A model generated the notes under the pieces. The model made no database searches, was not told the origin of the DNA, and was given only the letters and a program-made list of their open reading frames with translations. The translations under genes were made by a program, and so were the position numbers. A stretch of 64,000 bases of DNA from Pseudomonadota bacterium (GTDB lineage: Bacteria > Pseudomonadota > Alphaproteobacteria > Rhizobiales > Beijerinckiaceae): contig JAJXWB010000002.1 in assembly GCA_021781815.1 (NCBI GenBank), positions 164,964 through 228,963 of the forward strand, read 5' to 3'. This document shows positions 56,999 to 64,000 of this stretch, piece by piece; within the stretch, counting starts at the first letter, position 1, and each line of letters opens with the position of its first letter.

Positions 56999-57592
56999 TC
57001 AGTAGCGAGCGGGATTGCGCTGCCAGGCGCCCATGCCAGGGCCGCGATAAACCGGCGCGTAGGCCATCGGCGTGTGATGATGGGCCGCAGCGGCATAGCG
57101 GTGATGACGCCAGTGTGCAGCGGCATAATGCGTGCGGTGGCTGTGCGCGCGGGCGAACATGCGGCCGCCGGGCGGCGAACCGGAAATCGAAATGCTCGCG
57201 CCTTCGTTACGAACCATCTCGAACAGGGCGGCGGCGTTGCCGGGCGCCAGCCGCACGCAACCGTGCGAGGCCGGGCGGCCGAGCTGGGCGGTCGAATAGG
57301 TGCCGTGGATCGCATAGCCGCCGCGGAAAAAGATAGAATAGGGCATGGGCGACATGTGATACTTGCGCGAATAATGCATGCGCTGCAGGCTCGTCGGCGC
57401 ATAGGCGCCGCGCGGCGTCGAATAGCCGGAGCGCGCCGTCGAGACCGGCCAGACGTAGGAGCCGGTCGAGGACTCTACGGTCATGCGCTGGGTGGACAGA
57501 TCGACGTGAATCCGAACGCGGGCCTGAGCTGCCGGCGCCTGAAATGCAAATGCGCCCGCCATGGCCAGAACGGCTATAATAAATCGTTTCAT
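56999..57592 (-). CDS. L,D-transpeptidase (YkuD) with His-rich tail
   Basis: 197 residues from MKRFIIAVLAMAGAFAFQAPAAQA, a signal peptide. The YkuD catalytic domain spans residues about 25-145 with the active site IHGTYSTAQLG...SHGCVRL, where Cys is the nucleophile. It forms 3-3 crosslinks in peptidoglycan or attaches proteins to it. The last 50 residues are rich in His, Ala and Tyr (HSHRTHYAAAHWRHHRY), which could bind metal. It is divergent from mepA. Confidence 0.9.
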   Translation of the reverse strand: MKRFIIAVLAMAGAFAFQAPAAQARVRIHVDLSTQRMTVESSTGSYVWPVSTARSGYSTPRGAYAPTSLQRMHYSRKYHMSPMPYSIFFRGGYAIHGTYSTAQLGRPASHGCVRLAPGNAAALFEMVRNEGASISISGSPPGGRMFARAHSHRTHYAAAHWRHHRYAAAAHHHTPMAYAPVYRGPGMGAWQRNPARY

Positions 57593-57637
57593 GATTTGAC
57601 CCCTGCAAAAAAAGCTACGCTGCAGCATCGGGACATG

Positions 57638-57666
57638 AATATTGATGGCGCCGGCCGGCTTGGCAA
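57638..57666 (-). promoter_or_regulatory. candidate promoter for the L,D-transpeptidase gene
   Basis: On the minus strand TTGCCA, 17-base spacer, AATATT. It gives a leader of about 40 bases carrying AGGGGT before the ATG. Confidence 0.4.
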
Positions 57667-57746
57667 CCGACAAGCTCCGTAAAGGTTGACAGGCGTCCGC
57701 GAATCGCGCGCTTGACAAGCTGGAAGTGGCTTCGGGAGGTTCCGCC

Positions 57747-58664
57747 TTGCGCTCGTTTTCGATCGTGTTGGGATTTCTTCTCGCGGCAGCCGGCGCTCCG
57801 GCGCGGGCGCAGGATGTGGGCTCGCTCGATCCCAGGCCTTTGCCGCCGCTCGCCGATCCCGATAGCCCGACGACGCCGGCGAAGGAATTGTTCGGCCGTG
57901 CGCGCAAGGCCGCGCCGATGGAGCCGGACTCGATCGGATTTTACTCGAAAGGCTGTCTGGCCGGCGCGGAGTCGCTGCCGGTCGACGGGGCGACCTGGCG
58001 GGTGATGCGGCTGTCGCGCAACCGCAATTGGGGCAATCCTGCGCTGATCGCCTTTCTGGAACGGCTCGCCGAGACCGTGCCGAAGGTGTCGCACTGGCCC
58101 GGCCTGCTGGTTGGCGACATTTCTCAGCCCCGCGGCGGCCCCATGCTGACCGGCCACGCCTCGCATCAGATCGGTCTCGACGCCGACATCTGGCTGACCC
58201 CCATGCCACGCCGTGAACTGACCCGCGAGGAACGGGAGCTCATGCCGGCGACCATGATCGTGCGGCCCGACCGGCTCGACGTCGATCCGAATTCCTGGAC
58301 CCCGGATCATCTCGCGGTCCTGCGGGCCGCGGCCAAGGCGCCGGAAACGCAACGCATTTTCGTCAACGCAGCGATCAAGAAGGCGCTGTGCCGGGACGCG
58401 GGGCCGGACCGCGACTGGCTTTCCAAGATCCGACCGATGTATGGCCACGACTATCACTTCCACATTCGCATCTATTGCCCGCGCGGCGAGGACAGGTGCG
58501 ATGGGCAGGATCCCGTGCCGCCGGGCGACGGCTGCGATCAACTCGCCTGGTGGTTCAGGCCCGCCGTGCTCCATCCGAAGCCGACCCCGCACGCCAAGCC
58601 CAGGCCGCCGCTGACCATGGCTGCGCTGCCGACTGAATGCCGGACGGTCCTCAAGGCGAAATGA
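57747..58664 (+). CDS. mepA: penicillin-insensitive murein endopeptidase MepA
   Basis: 305 residues. The TTG start at 57747 has GGGAGGT eight bases upstream and begins a signal peptide (MRSFSIVLGFLLAAAGAPARAQ). A GTG at 57726 is the alternative. The LAS metallopeptidase motifs are present: GHASHQIGLDADIW for zinc and HDYHFHIRIYCP for the second site. It cuts D-Ala-mDap and mDap-mDap crosslinks, the latter made by L,D-transpeptidases like its divergent neighbour. Confidence 0.93.
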   Translation: MRSFSIVLGFLLAAAGAPARAQDVGSLDPRPLPPLADPDSPTTPAKELFGRARKAAPMEPDSIGFYSKGCLAGAESLPVDGATWRVMRLSRNRNWGNPALIAFLERLAETVPKVSHWPGLLVGDISQPRGGPMLTGHASHQIGLDADIWLTPMPRRELTREERELMPATMIVRPDRLDVDPNSWTPDHLAVLRAAAKAPETQRIFVNAAIKKALCRDAGPDRDWLSKIRPMYGHDYHFHIRIYCPRGEDRCDGQDPVPPGDGCDQLAWWFRPAVLHPKPTPHAKPRPPLTMAALPTECRTVLKAK

Positions 58665-58678
58665 GAGCGCCGCGCCGG

Positions 58679-58888
58679 TCAGCGTGGCTTTGGCGTCCGC
58701 CAGCCCACGACCGCGGAGCCGATCGCCTCTCCCGTTTTTGCATTGGTCCAGCGACCCTCCCGCCACACGCACAGGAACGGCAACTTGTAAGTGCCCGACT
58801 GGTCCTGGCACAGCAGCTCCACCCGCTGGCCGTCGTCAGGCGGCGCGCCGCTGTTGAACTCGGCAAGACGGTGTTCGAGGGTCGTCAT
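58679..58888 (-). CDS. small conserved-type hypothetical protein
   Basis: 69 residues from MTTLEHRLAEFNSGAPPDDG. It reads as a compact beta-rich protein with VELLCQDQSGTYKLPFLCVWREGRW and two Cys. No domain recognised. GAGC before the ATG is a moderate ribosome site. It converges on mepA with a 14-base gap and is divergent from the MoxR gene. Confidence 0.6.
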   Translation of the reverse strand: MTTLEHRLAEFNSGAPPDDGQRVELLCQDQSGTYKLPFLCVWREGRWTNAKTGEAIGSAVVGWRTPKPR

Positions 58889-59032
58889 GTCGGCTCCTGA
58901 CTTTCGGCGGGGGACGCCCATGCGTATATTGCGCCGAAAACGCATGGCTTCAAAGCGCGCTGCGCGCTTGCATTTCAAGGGGAAGCGCGCGACACCGTCT
59001 CAAAGTCTGCAATCACAGTTCCGCGTGGTGAA

Positions 59033-60007
59033 ATGAACGAGCATTCCCGTAATGAGGCGCGGACCTCCGTCGCCGCCATCGCCGACATTCAGGCGCGGCT
59101 CGAACAGCAGGACTACATCTGCAATTCATCGATCGCGACTTCGCTGTTTCTTGCGCAACAGTTGGACAAGCCCCTGCTGATCGAAGGGCCGCCCGGCGTC
59201 GGCAAGACCGAACTGGCCAAGGCCGCCGCCGCCATGACCGGCAAGCCGCTGATCCGCCTGCAATGCTATGAGGGGCTGGACGAGACCAAGGCGCTGTACG
59301 AGTGGAAATACGGCAAGCAGCTTCTCTACACGCAGGTGCTGAAGGAGAAACTCGGCGACCTCCTGCAGGGCGCCGTCGGCCTCAAGGACTCGATCGCGCG
59401 GCTGCACGAATTCGACGACACGTTCTTCTCCGAAGAATTCCTGGAGCCGCGGCCCCTGCTGAAAGCTCTGTGGGAGCCCGGCGGGGCGGTGCTGCTGATC
59501 GACGAGATCGACAAGGCCGATGACGAGTTCGAGGCCTTTCTTCTGGAGCTGCTGTCGGATTACCAGATTTCTGTCCCGGAACTCGGCACGATCAAGGCGA
59601 AGTCGACGCCGCTGGTATTCCTGACATCCAACAACAAGCGCGAGCTCGGCGACGCGCTCAAGCGCCGTTGCCTGCACCTTCACATTCCCTTCCCCGACGC
59701 CGCGCTCGAACAATCGATCGTGCGCCGGCGCGTGCCGGAGGCCGAGGCGCGGCTCAACGCGCAGCTCGTCGGGTTCGTGCAGGCCCTGCGCAAGCTCGAT
59801 CTCAGGAAGGTTCCGGCGATCAGCGAGACGCTCGACTGGGCGCGCACGCTGGTGCTGATGCACGCGCGCGAACTCGACGCCGATCTGGTTCGCGCGACCC
59901 TCAACGTGCTGCTCAAATACCAGGACGACATCGAGTCGGTCGAATCCGAGATCCCCGCGCTGGTGGTCGGCGCGAAGAAGGAACCGGAGTGGCGTAGCCT
60001 CAAATGA
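59033..60007 (+). CDS. MoxR-family AAA+ ATPase (CoxD-like)
   Basis: 324 residues. Walker A EGPPGVGKTELAKA near residue 53, Walker B LLIDEIDKAD, sensor 1 FLTSNN and the Arg finger region RRCLHLHIPFP are present. It is a chaperone-like ATPase that works with VWA proteins to activate or load metal cofactors. The start is preceded by TGGTGAA, a weak site. It overlaps the VWA gene by four bases. CoxD, its closest named relative, matures CO dehydrogenase, but no cox structural genes are in the window. Confidence 0.9.
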   Translation: MNEHSRNEARTSVAAIADIQARLEQQDYICNSSIATSLFLAQQLDKPLLIEGPPGVGKTELAKAAAAMTGKPLIRLQCYEGLDETKALYEWKYGKQLLYTQVLKEKLGDLLQGAVGLKDSIARLHEFDDTFFSEEFLEPRPLLKALWEPGGAVLLIDEIDKADDEFEAFLLELLSDYQISVPELGTIKAKSTPLVFLTSNNKRELGDALKRRCLHLHIPFPDAALEQSIVRRRVPEAEARLNAQLVGFVQALRKLDLRKVPAISETLDWARTLVLMHARELDADLVRATLNVLLKYQDDIESVESEIPALVVGAKKEPEWRSLK

Positions 60008-61446
60008 CGGAGATGCTGTCAGACTTCATCCGCGCGCTTCGCGCAGCGGATGTCCGGGTTTCTCCCTCGGAGGCCATCGATGCGGGCGCGGCGCTGGAGC
60101 GGATCGGCTACGAGGATCGTCAAATCCTGAAGTTCGGCCTCTCCCAGGCGCTCGCCAAGACCATCGACGAGAAGCAGGCGTTCAACGAAACCTTCGAGAA
60201 GTTTTTCGAATTCCGCTCGTTTTCCGGCCGTGCGGGGAACGCCGTGTCGCAGGACGAGGACGCGCCTTCGCAACAAAACTCCGTCCGCCAGAGCGAGCAG
60301 GGCGGACAGGGTGCGCAGGCGGGCGGGGGCTCCTCCGGCCAGGGGCAGGGCGAGAGCGCGCAGAGGCAATCGCCCGGCGACGCGTCCGCCGCCGACCTGA
60401 TCGACGTCCTCGAACGCGGCGATCGCGCGGAGTTGCAGAGGCGGCTCGCCGAAGCCGCGCGAAAGACAGGCGTGACCGACATCCGCTTCTTCACCCAGCG
60501 TGGCCTGTATGCGCTGAAGATCCAGCGCGAGATGGGGGCGGAAAAGCTCGACGATATGATCGCCGAGGCGCGTGAGTCGAACGATCCCCGCCAGCAGGCC
60601 GAGGGCGACCGTTTGCGTCAGGTGCGCGAGGAATTTCGCGCGGAAGTCAGGGATTTCGTCGAGCGACGGTTAGCATTGTTCGCCGCCAATTCCGGCCGGC
60701 GATTGCGCGAGGAGATTCTGGAAAGCGTGCGGCTCAGCAATGTCGAGCGCACCGACATGAAGCTGATGCGCGACCTGGTCGCCAAGATGGCGAAGCGCCT
60801 CGTCTCGCTGCACTCGCGCCGCAGGAAAACGGCGCGACGAGGGCAGCTCGACATCCGTAAGACGATCCGCATCAACATCGAATACGATGGGCTACTGTTC
60901 CACACGATCTGGAAAAAGCGCAAGATCGACCGGCCCAAGGTGCTGGCGATCTGCGACGTGTCCGGCTCGGTGGCGCAGGTATCGCGATTCCTGCTGATGT
61001 TTCTCCATTCGCTTCATGAGGTGATCCCGCATGTGCGCTCCTTCGCCTTTTCCGGACAGCTCGGCGAAGTGACGGATCTTTTCGAGCGCGAAGACGTCGA
61101 GCGCGCCATCGCCGAGACGCTCGACCGCTTCGGCGGCTCGACGGATTACGGCGAGGCGTTCGAAACCTTCGAATCTCTGGCGCTGGACCAGGTCGACAGA
61201 CGCACGACGGTGCTCGTCCTCGGCGACGCCCGCAACAACAACGCCGAGCCGCGCGCCGACATCCTGCGCAAGATTCACGATCGCGCCCGACGCGTGATCT
61301 TCCTCAATCCGGAATCGCGCGTCTCGTGGAACACCGGAGATAGCGTGATGCGGGTCTATGAACCCTGTGTCGATCGCGCCATCGTCTGCGCGTCGCTGAA
61401 GGATCTGGAGCGCGTGGTGTCGGATCTCTTGCGCACCGCGGCGTGA
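60004..61446 (+). CDS. VWA-domain protein, CoxE-like
   Basis: 480 residues. The C-terminal VWA domain (residues about 300-470) has a complete MIDAS site: CDVSGSV, then a Thr in STDYGEAF and Asp in VLGDARNN. Residues about 80-130 are a Gln/Gly/Ser-rich linker (QGGQGAQAGGGSSGQGQGE), probably disordered. A charged helical region (REEFRAEVRDFVERRL) connects the two. With the MoxR ATPase it forms the pair seen in CoxD/CoxE and similar modules. Confidence 0.9.
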   Translation: MTEMLSDFIRALRAADVRVSPSEAIDAGAALERIGYEDRQILKFGLSQALAKTIDEKQAFNETFEKFFEFRSFSGRAGNAVSQDEDAPSQQNSVRQSEQGGQGAQAGGGSSGQGQGESAQRQSPGDASAADLIDVLERGDRAELQRRLAEAARKTGVTDIRFFTQRGLYALKIQREMGAEKLDDMIAEARESNDPRQQAEGDRLRQVREEFRAEVRDFVERRLALFAANSGRRLREEILESVRLSNVERTDMKLMRDLVAKMAKRLVSLHSRRRKTARRGQLDIRKTIRINIEYDGLLFHTIWKKRKIDRPKVLAICDVSGSVAQVSRFLLMFLHSLHEVIPHVRSFAFSGQLGEVTDLFEREDVERAIAETLDRFGGSTDYGEAFETFESLALDQVDRRTTVLVLGDARNNNAEPRADILRKIHDRARRVIFLNPESRVSWNTGDSVMRVYEPCVDRAIVCASLKDLERVVSDLLRTAA

Positions 61447-61471
61447 TCGCGCGCACCGCGCCGCGGCCGCG

Positions 61472-63166
61472 CTAGGGTTGGCCTGGCGGCGTTTCGCTGA
61501 TCGCCTCGTCGCGCAACTCGCGCCTCAGGATCTTGCCGACGTTGGTCTTCGGCAGCGTGGTGCGGAATTCGACGCGGCGCGGCGTCTTGTAGCCGGTGAG
61601 TCGCGCCTTGTAGAAGGAGGCGAGGGCGTCCTTGTCGATATTGGCGTCTTTCGGCACGACGTAGAGAACGACCGCCTCGCCGGAACCGGCGTCAGGCACG
61701 CCAACGGCCGCGCATTCGAGCACGCCCGGATAGTCGGCGACCACAGCCTCGATTTCGTTCGGATAGACGTTGAAGCCGGAGACGATGATCATATCCTTCT
61801 TGCGATCTACGATTCGCAGGTAGCCCCGCTCGTCGAGGGTTCCGATGTCGCCGGATTTGAAGAAACCGTCCGGGGTCATTGCGCTGGCCGTCTCATCGGG
61901 CCTGTTCCAGTAACCGACCATGAGCTGCGGCCCGCGGATTGCGATCTCGCCGGGTTGCCCCGGCGCGACGTCGCGGCCGGCGTCGTCGATGATGCGGATA
62001 TCGACGCCGGGCATCGGGAGGCCGACAGAACCGTTGAAAGCGGCCAGGTCCGCGGGGTTGCAGACGACGCCCGAACACGTCTCGGACAGCCCGTAGCCCT
62101 CGACGATCGGGACGCCCGTGACCTCCATCCAGCGGCGCGCGACGGAGTCCTGCACCGCCATGCCGCCTCCGTTCGCGACCAGAAGGTCGCTGAAGTCGAG
62201 CCTGACGAAATCGGGATTGTTGAGCAGGCCGTTGAACAGCGTGTTGACGGCCGGGAACATATGAAATCTGTGCCTGGCCAGCTCCTTGACGAGGCCGGGG
62301 ATGTCGCGCGGATTGGGGATGAGCAGGCACAGGGCGCCGGCGCGCAGCGCCAGCAGGGAGCAGGTCACGAACGCGAACACGTGATAGAGCGGCAGCGCGG
62401 TCACGAAGGTCGGCTGGCCATGGATCTGCTTGCGTTTGAACGCCGGTTGCAACCATGCCTCGGAGGCGAGCACCGCAGCGAGAAGCGCGCCATGGGTGAG
62501 CGTGGCGCCCTTGGAGACCCCGGTCGTGCCGCCGGTATATTGCAGCACCGCGGCGTCGGCATGGGTGAGGGGCGGCTCGACCAGCGGTCTGCCGGCGCCG
62601 GCGGCGACGGCCGCCTTGTAGCGGATCGCGCCCGGCAGCGAATAGGGCGGGACCATCCTGCGTCGAACGACCAGATTGACGATCGCGCCTTTGGGGAAAC
62701 CCAACAGGTCGCCCATGCTCGCAAGCACGATATGGCGGATGTCGGTTTTCGCGACGACCTGCTGAAGCGTGACGGCGAAATTCTCGAGGATGAAGATCGC
62801 CCGTGCGCCGGAATCCTTGAGTTGGTGTTCGAGTTCGCGCGGCGTATAGAGAGGGTTGACGTTGACGGCGATGAAGCCGGCCCGCAGGATGGCGGCGATG
62901 ACGATCGGATATTGCAGGACATTCGGCATCATGACCGCGACGCGGTCGCCGCGCGCCAGTCCCTGCGACTGCAGCCATGCGCCGAGATCGCGCGACATCG
63001 TGTCGATATCGCCGAAGGAGATCGTCCGGCCCATACAGATATAGGCCGGCAGGTCGTGAAACCGTTGGTAGCTTTCCGCTGCAAGCGCGACGAGCGAGGG
63101 ATATGCGCTGGTGTCGACCTCGGCCTTTACACCCTCCGGGTAACTGGCGAGCCAGGGCCGATCCAT
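61472..63166 (-). CDS. long-chain fatty acid-CoA ligase (FadD-like)
   Basis: 564 residues of the ANL superfamily. The ATP-binding YTGGTTGVSKGATLTH near residue 215, VEGYGLSETCSGVVCNP, YLRIVDRKKDMIIVSGFNVYPNEIE and the C-terminal catalytic Lys in LPKTNVGKILRRELR are present. It activates long-chain fatty acids for beta-oxidation or lipid synthesis. It is solitary and convergent with the CoxE-like gene. Confidence 0.92.
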   Translation of the reverse strand: MDRPWLASYPEGVKAEVDTSAYPSLVALAAESYQRFHDLPAYICMGRTISFGDIDTMSRDLGAWLQSQGLARGDRVAVMMPNVLQYPIVIAAILRAGFIAVNVNPLYTPRELEHQLKDSGARAIFILENFAVTLQQVVAKTDIRHIVLASMGDLLGFPKGAIVNLVVRRRMVPPYSLPGAIRYKAAVAAGAGRPLVEPPLTHADAAVLQYTGGTTGVSKGATLTHGALLAAVLASEAWLQPAFKRKQIHGQPTFVTALPLYHVFAFVTCSLLALRAGALCLLIPNPRDIPGLVKELARHRFHMFPAVNTLFNGLLNNPDFVRLDFSDLLVANGGGMAVQDSVARRWMEVTGVPIVEGYGLSETCSGVVCNPADLAAFNGSVGLPMPGVDIRIIDDAGRDVAPGQPGEIAIRGPQLMVGYWNRPDETASAMTPDGFFKSGDIGTLDERGYLRIVDRKKDMIIVSGFNVYPNEIEAVVADYPGVLECAAVGVPDAGSGEAVVLYVVPKDANIDKDALASFYKARLTGYKTPRRVEFRTTLPKTNVGKILRRELRDEAISETPPGQP

Positions 63167-63339
63167 CCTGTTTCACTCCCACTGGCCGTGCGGCGGCGTC
63201 CGCGCCTGCGCGCGCTCTGGTCCGGATCGGCATATTCGCTCGAATTGACAGCGGGTCAATGGTTCCGCTCAATCCCCCCGGGCGGCCGACGAACCGGCCG
63301 CCTGCGCCCTGTCTGTCCACCTCTCGCGAGGATCACGCC

Positions 63340-63717
63340 ATGAAAGCCGCAGCCTGTGTCCTGACGCTGCTTTGGTCCGTTTCCGCGGCCTCCGCTGCGG
63401 GCATTCCAAAATTCGACTATGCCCGGACGTGCCGCGACACCCCGCCGGTCGCCATGGACCAGAAGGCGACATTCAAGCAGTGCATGGCGGATGAGAAATC
63501 CGCGCGCGATTCGCTGCCGCAGGCCTGGGCGCACGCCTCGGCCGGCGCGCGCCAGCAATGTTCGGCGATGACGCAGATGGGCGGGCAACCGAGCTACGTC
63601 GAACTGCTCACGTGTCTGGAAATGGAAAACCCGAAAACCCGCACCGCGCCGGATGTCGGGATCAACACATTCCACAATCCGCATCCGCAACCCAGGCGGA
63701 CGCCGGCGGCCGACTAG
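63340..63717 (+). CDS. exported hypothetical protein with conserved Cys
   Basis: 125 residues from [21 protein letters not shown], a signal peptide, with GCGAGGA upstream. The mature part has four Cys in a helical pattern ([42 protein letters not shown]), probably two disulfides, and a Pro/His-rich end. I recall similar small secreted proteins in Rhizobiales, function unknown. Its TAG stop coincides with the edge of an IS630-type element, so the original C-terminus may have differed. Confidence 0.7.
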   Translation: MKAAACVLTLLWSVSAASAAGIPKFDYARTCRDTPPVAMDQKATFKQCMADEKSARDSLPQAWAHASAGARQQCSAMTQMGGQPSYVELLTCLEMENPKTRTAPDVGINTFHNPHPQPRRTPAAD

Positions 63718-64000
63718 AGCGTTTTCCTCTCATGCTGGCTCGTAGCCGGCGGCAGCGCGCCGATCGTATTCCACAATCCATCGACCGTTCGCTCCGCAGC
63801 CTTGCGCAGTAGCGCCTTGAGCTTTGAGAAGGCGTCTCGATCGGATTGAAGTCGGGGCTGTAGGGCGGGAGATAGAGAAGGCTGGCCCCAGCCGCTTCGA
63901 TCGCGTCGCGCACGCCTGCGCCTTTGTGGCTGCCGAGATTGTCCATGATCACGATGTCGCCGGGCCGCAGTTCCGGAACCAGAACCTGATCGACATAGGC
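63714..64000 (-). pseudogene. IS630-family transposase, frameshifted 3' part
   Basis: The conserved DDE end is readable on the minus strand: [32 protein letters not shown] and [15 protein letters not shown], including the final catalytic Glu. Two codons later (near 63833) the frame changes. The normal continuation [20 protein letters not shown] and onward to HERKTL and a TAG stop is found in another frame, so one base has been lost or misread. The 5' part lies beyond the right edge. The stop codon TAG overlaps the TAG of the convergent hypothetical gene. Confidence 0.85.
63717..64000 (-). mobile_element. IS630-type insertion sequence, one end, continues beyond window
   Basis: The element end is placed at GAGCGTTTTCCTC right after a CTA/TA, because IS630 elements insert at TA and duplicate it. 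The exact terminal inverted repeat cannot be confirmed without the other end. The placement at 63717 is inference. Confidence 0.6.

Overview
The window is a GC-rich stretch of bacterial chromosome, most likely from a Hyphomicrobiales (Rhizobiales) alphaproteobacterium. The evidence is a class I lysyl-tRNA synthetase, the block rpmH-rnpA-yidC-engB-argB, the run rpsA-sppA-ihfB-lapA-trpFBA-accD-folC, and an alphaproteobacterial type AccD. Beijerinckiaceae or Methylocystaceae relatives are plausible, but I cannot name a species. Most of the window is housekeeping DNA. No tRNA, rRNA or CRISPR array was seen. The only mobile DNA is a frameshifted IS630-type end at the right edge.

1-12 kb is the accessory, cell-surface part. 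A small type II fatty-acid-synthase-like cluster (acyl carrier protein, ketosynthase, two MaoC-like proteins) runs off the left edge. It is divergent from a two-gene ABC-2 polysaccharide or glycolipid exporter. An aldehyde module follows: a GAF/HTH_8 regulator without an AAA+ domain, a 12+12 bp palindrome, an aldehyde dehydrogenase and DUF779. Next come a solo LptF/LptG-type permease paired with a GT-A glycosyltransferase, and two tandem paralogous GT-B glycosyltransferases. Together these look like a locus for making and moving a surface glycolipid or polysaccharide, interrupted by the aldehyde module.

12-25 kb holds single metabolic and repair genes: Nudix, SulP, lysK, enoyl-CoA hydratase, lytic transglycosylase, nudC, queC, MAPEG, Ada-like, DUF2244, nth, lepA and trxA. 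25-34 kb is a long minus-strand run from rpsA to folC covering translation, a nucleoid protein, tryptophan synthesis, malonyl-CoA synthesis and folate. A promoter-like sequence followed at once by a terminator-like hairpin lies before rpsA.

34-43 kb carries small or poorly known proteins (an Ala-rich LEA-like exported protein, a 57-residue DUF1304-like membrane protein, VOC proteins, UPF0114), plus msrA, a thiamine-diphosphate enzyme, a HAD phosphatase and argB. 43-48 kb is the ribosome and membrane-insertion block (engB, yidC, rnpA, rpmH) followed by hrcA.

47.5-64 kb has a GntR regulator with an orphan periplasmic binding protein, the cytochrome c urate oxidase PuuD, a nitrilase-family amidase, a FadB-type beta-oxidation enzyme, PaaI, PurU and an Ldh2-type dehydrogenase. 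It continues with a divergent L,D-transpeptidase/MepA pair acting on peptidoglycan crosslinks, a MoxR/CoxE-like ATPase-VWA pair, FadD and the IS630 remnant. Start codons were chosen from Shine-Dalgarno sequences, family length and neighbour spacing. Several differ from the longest ORF in the supplied track.
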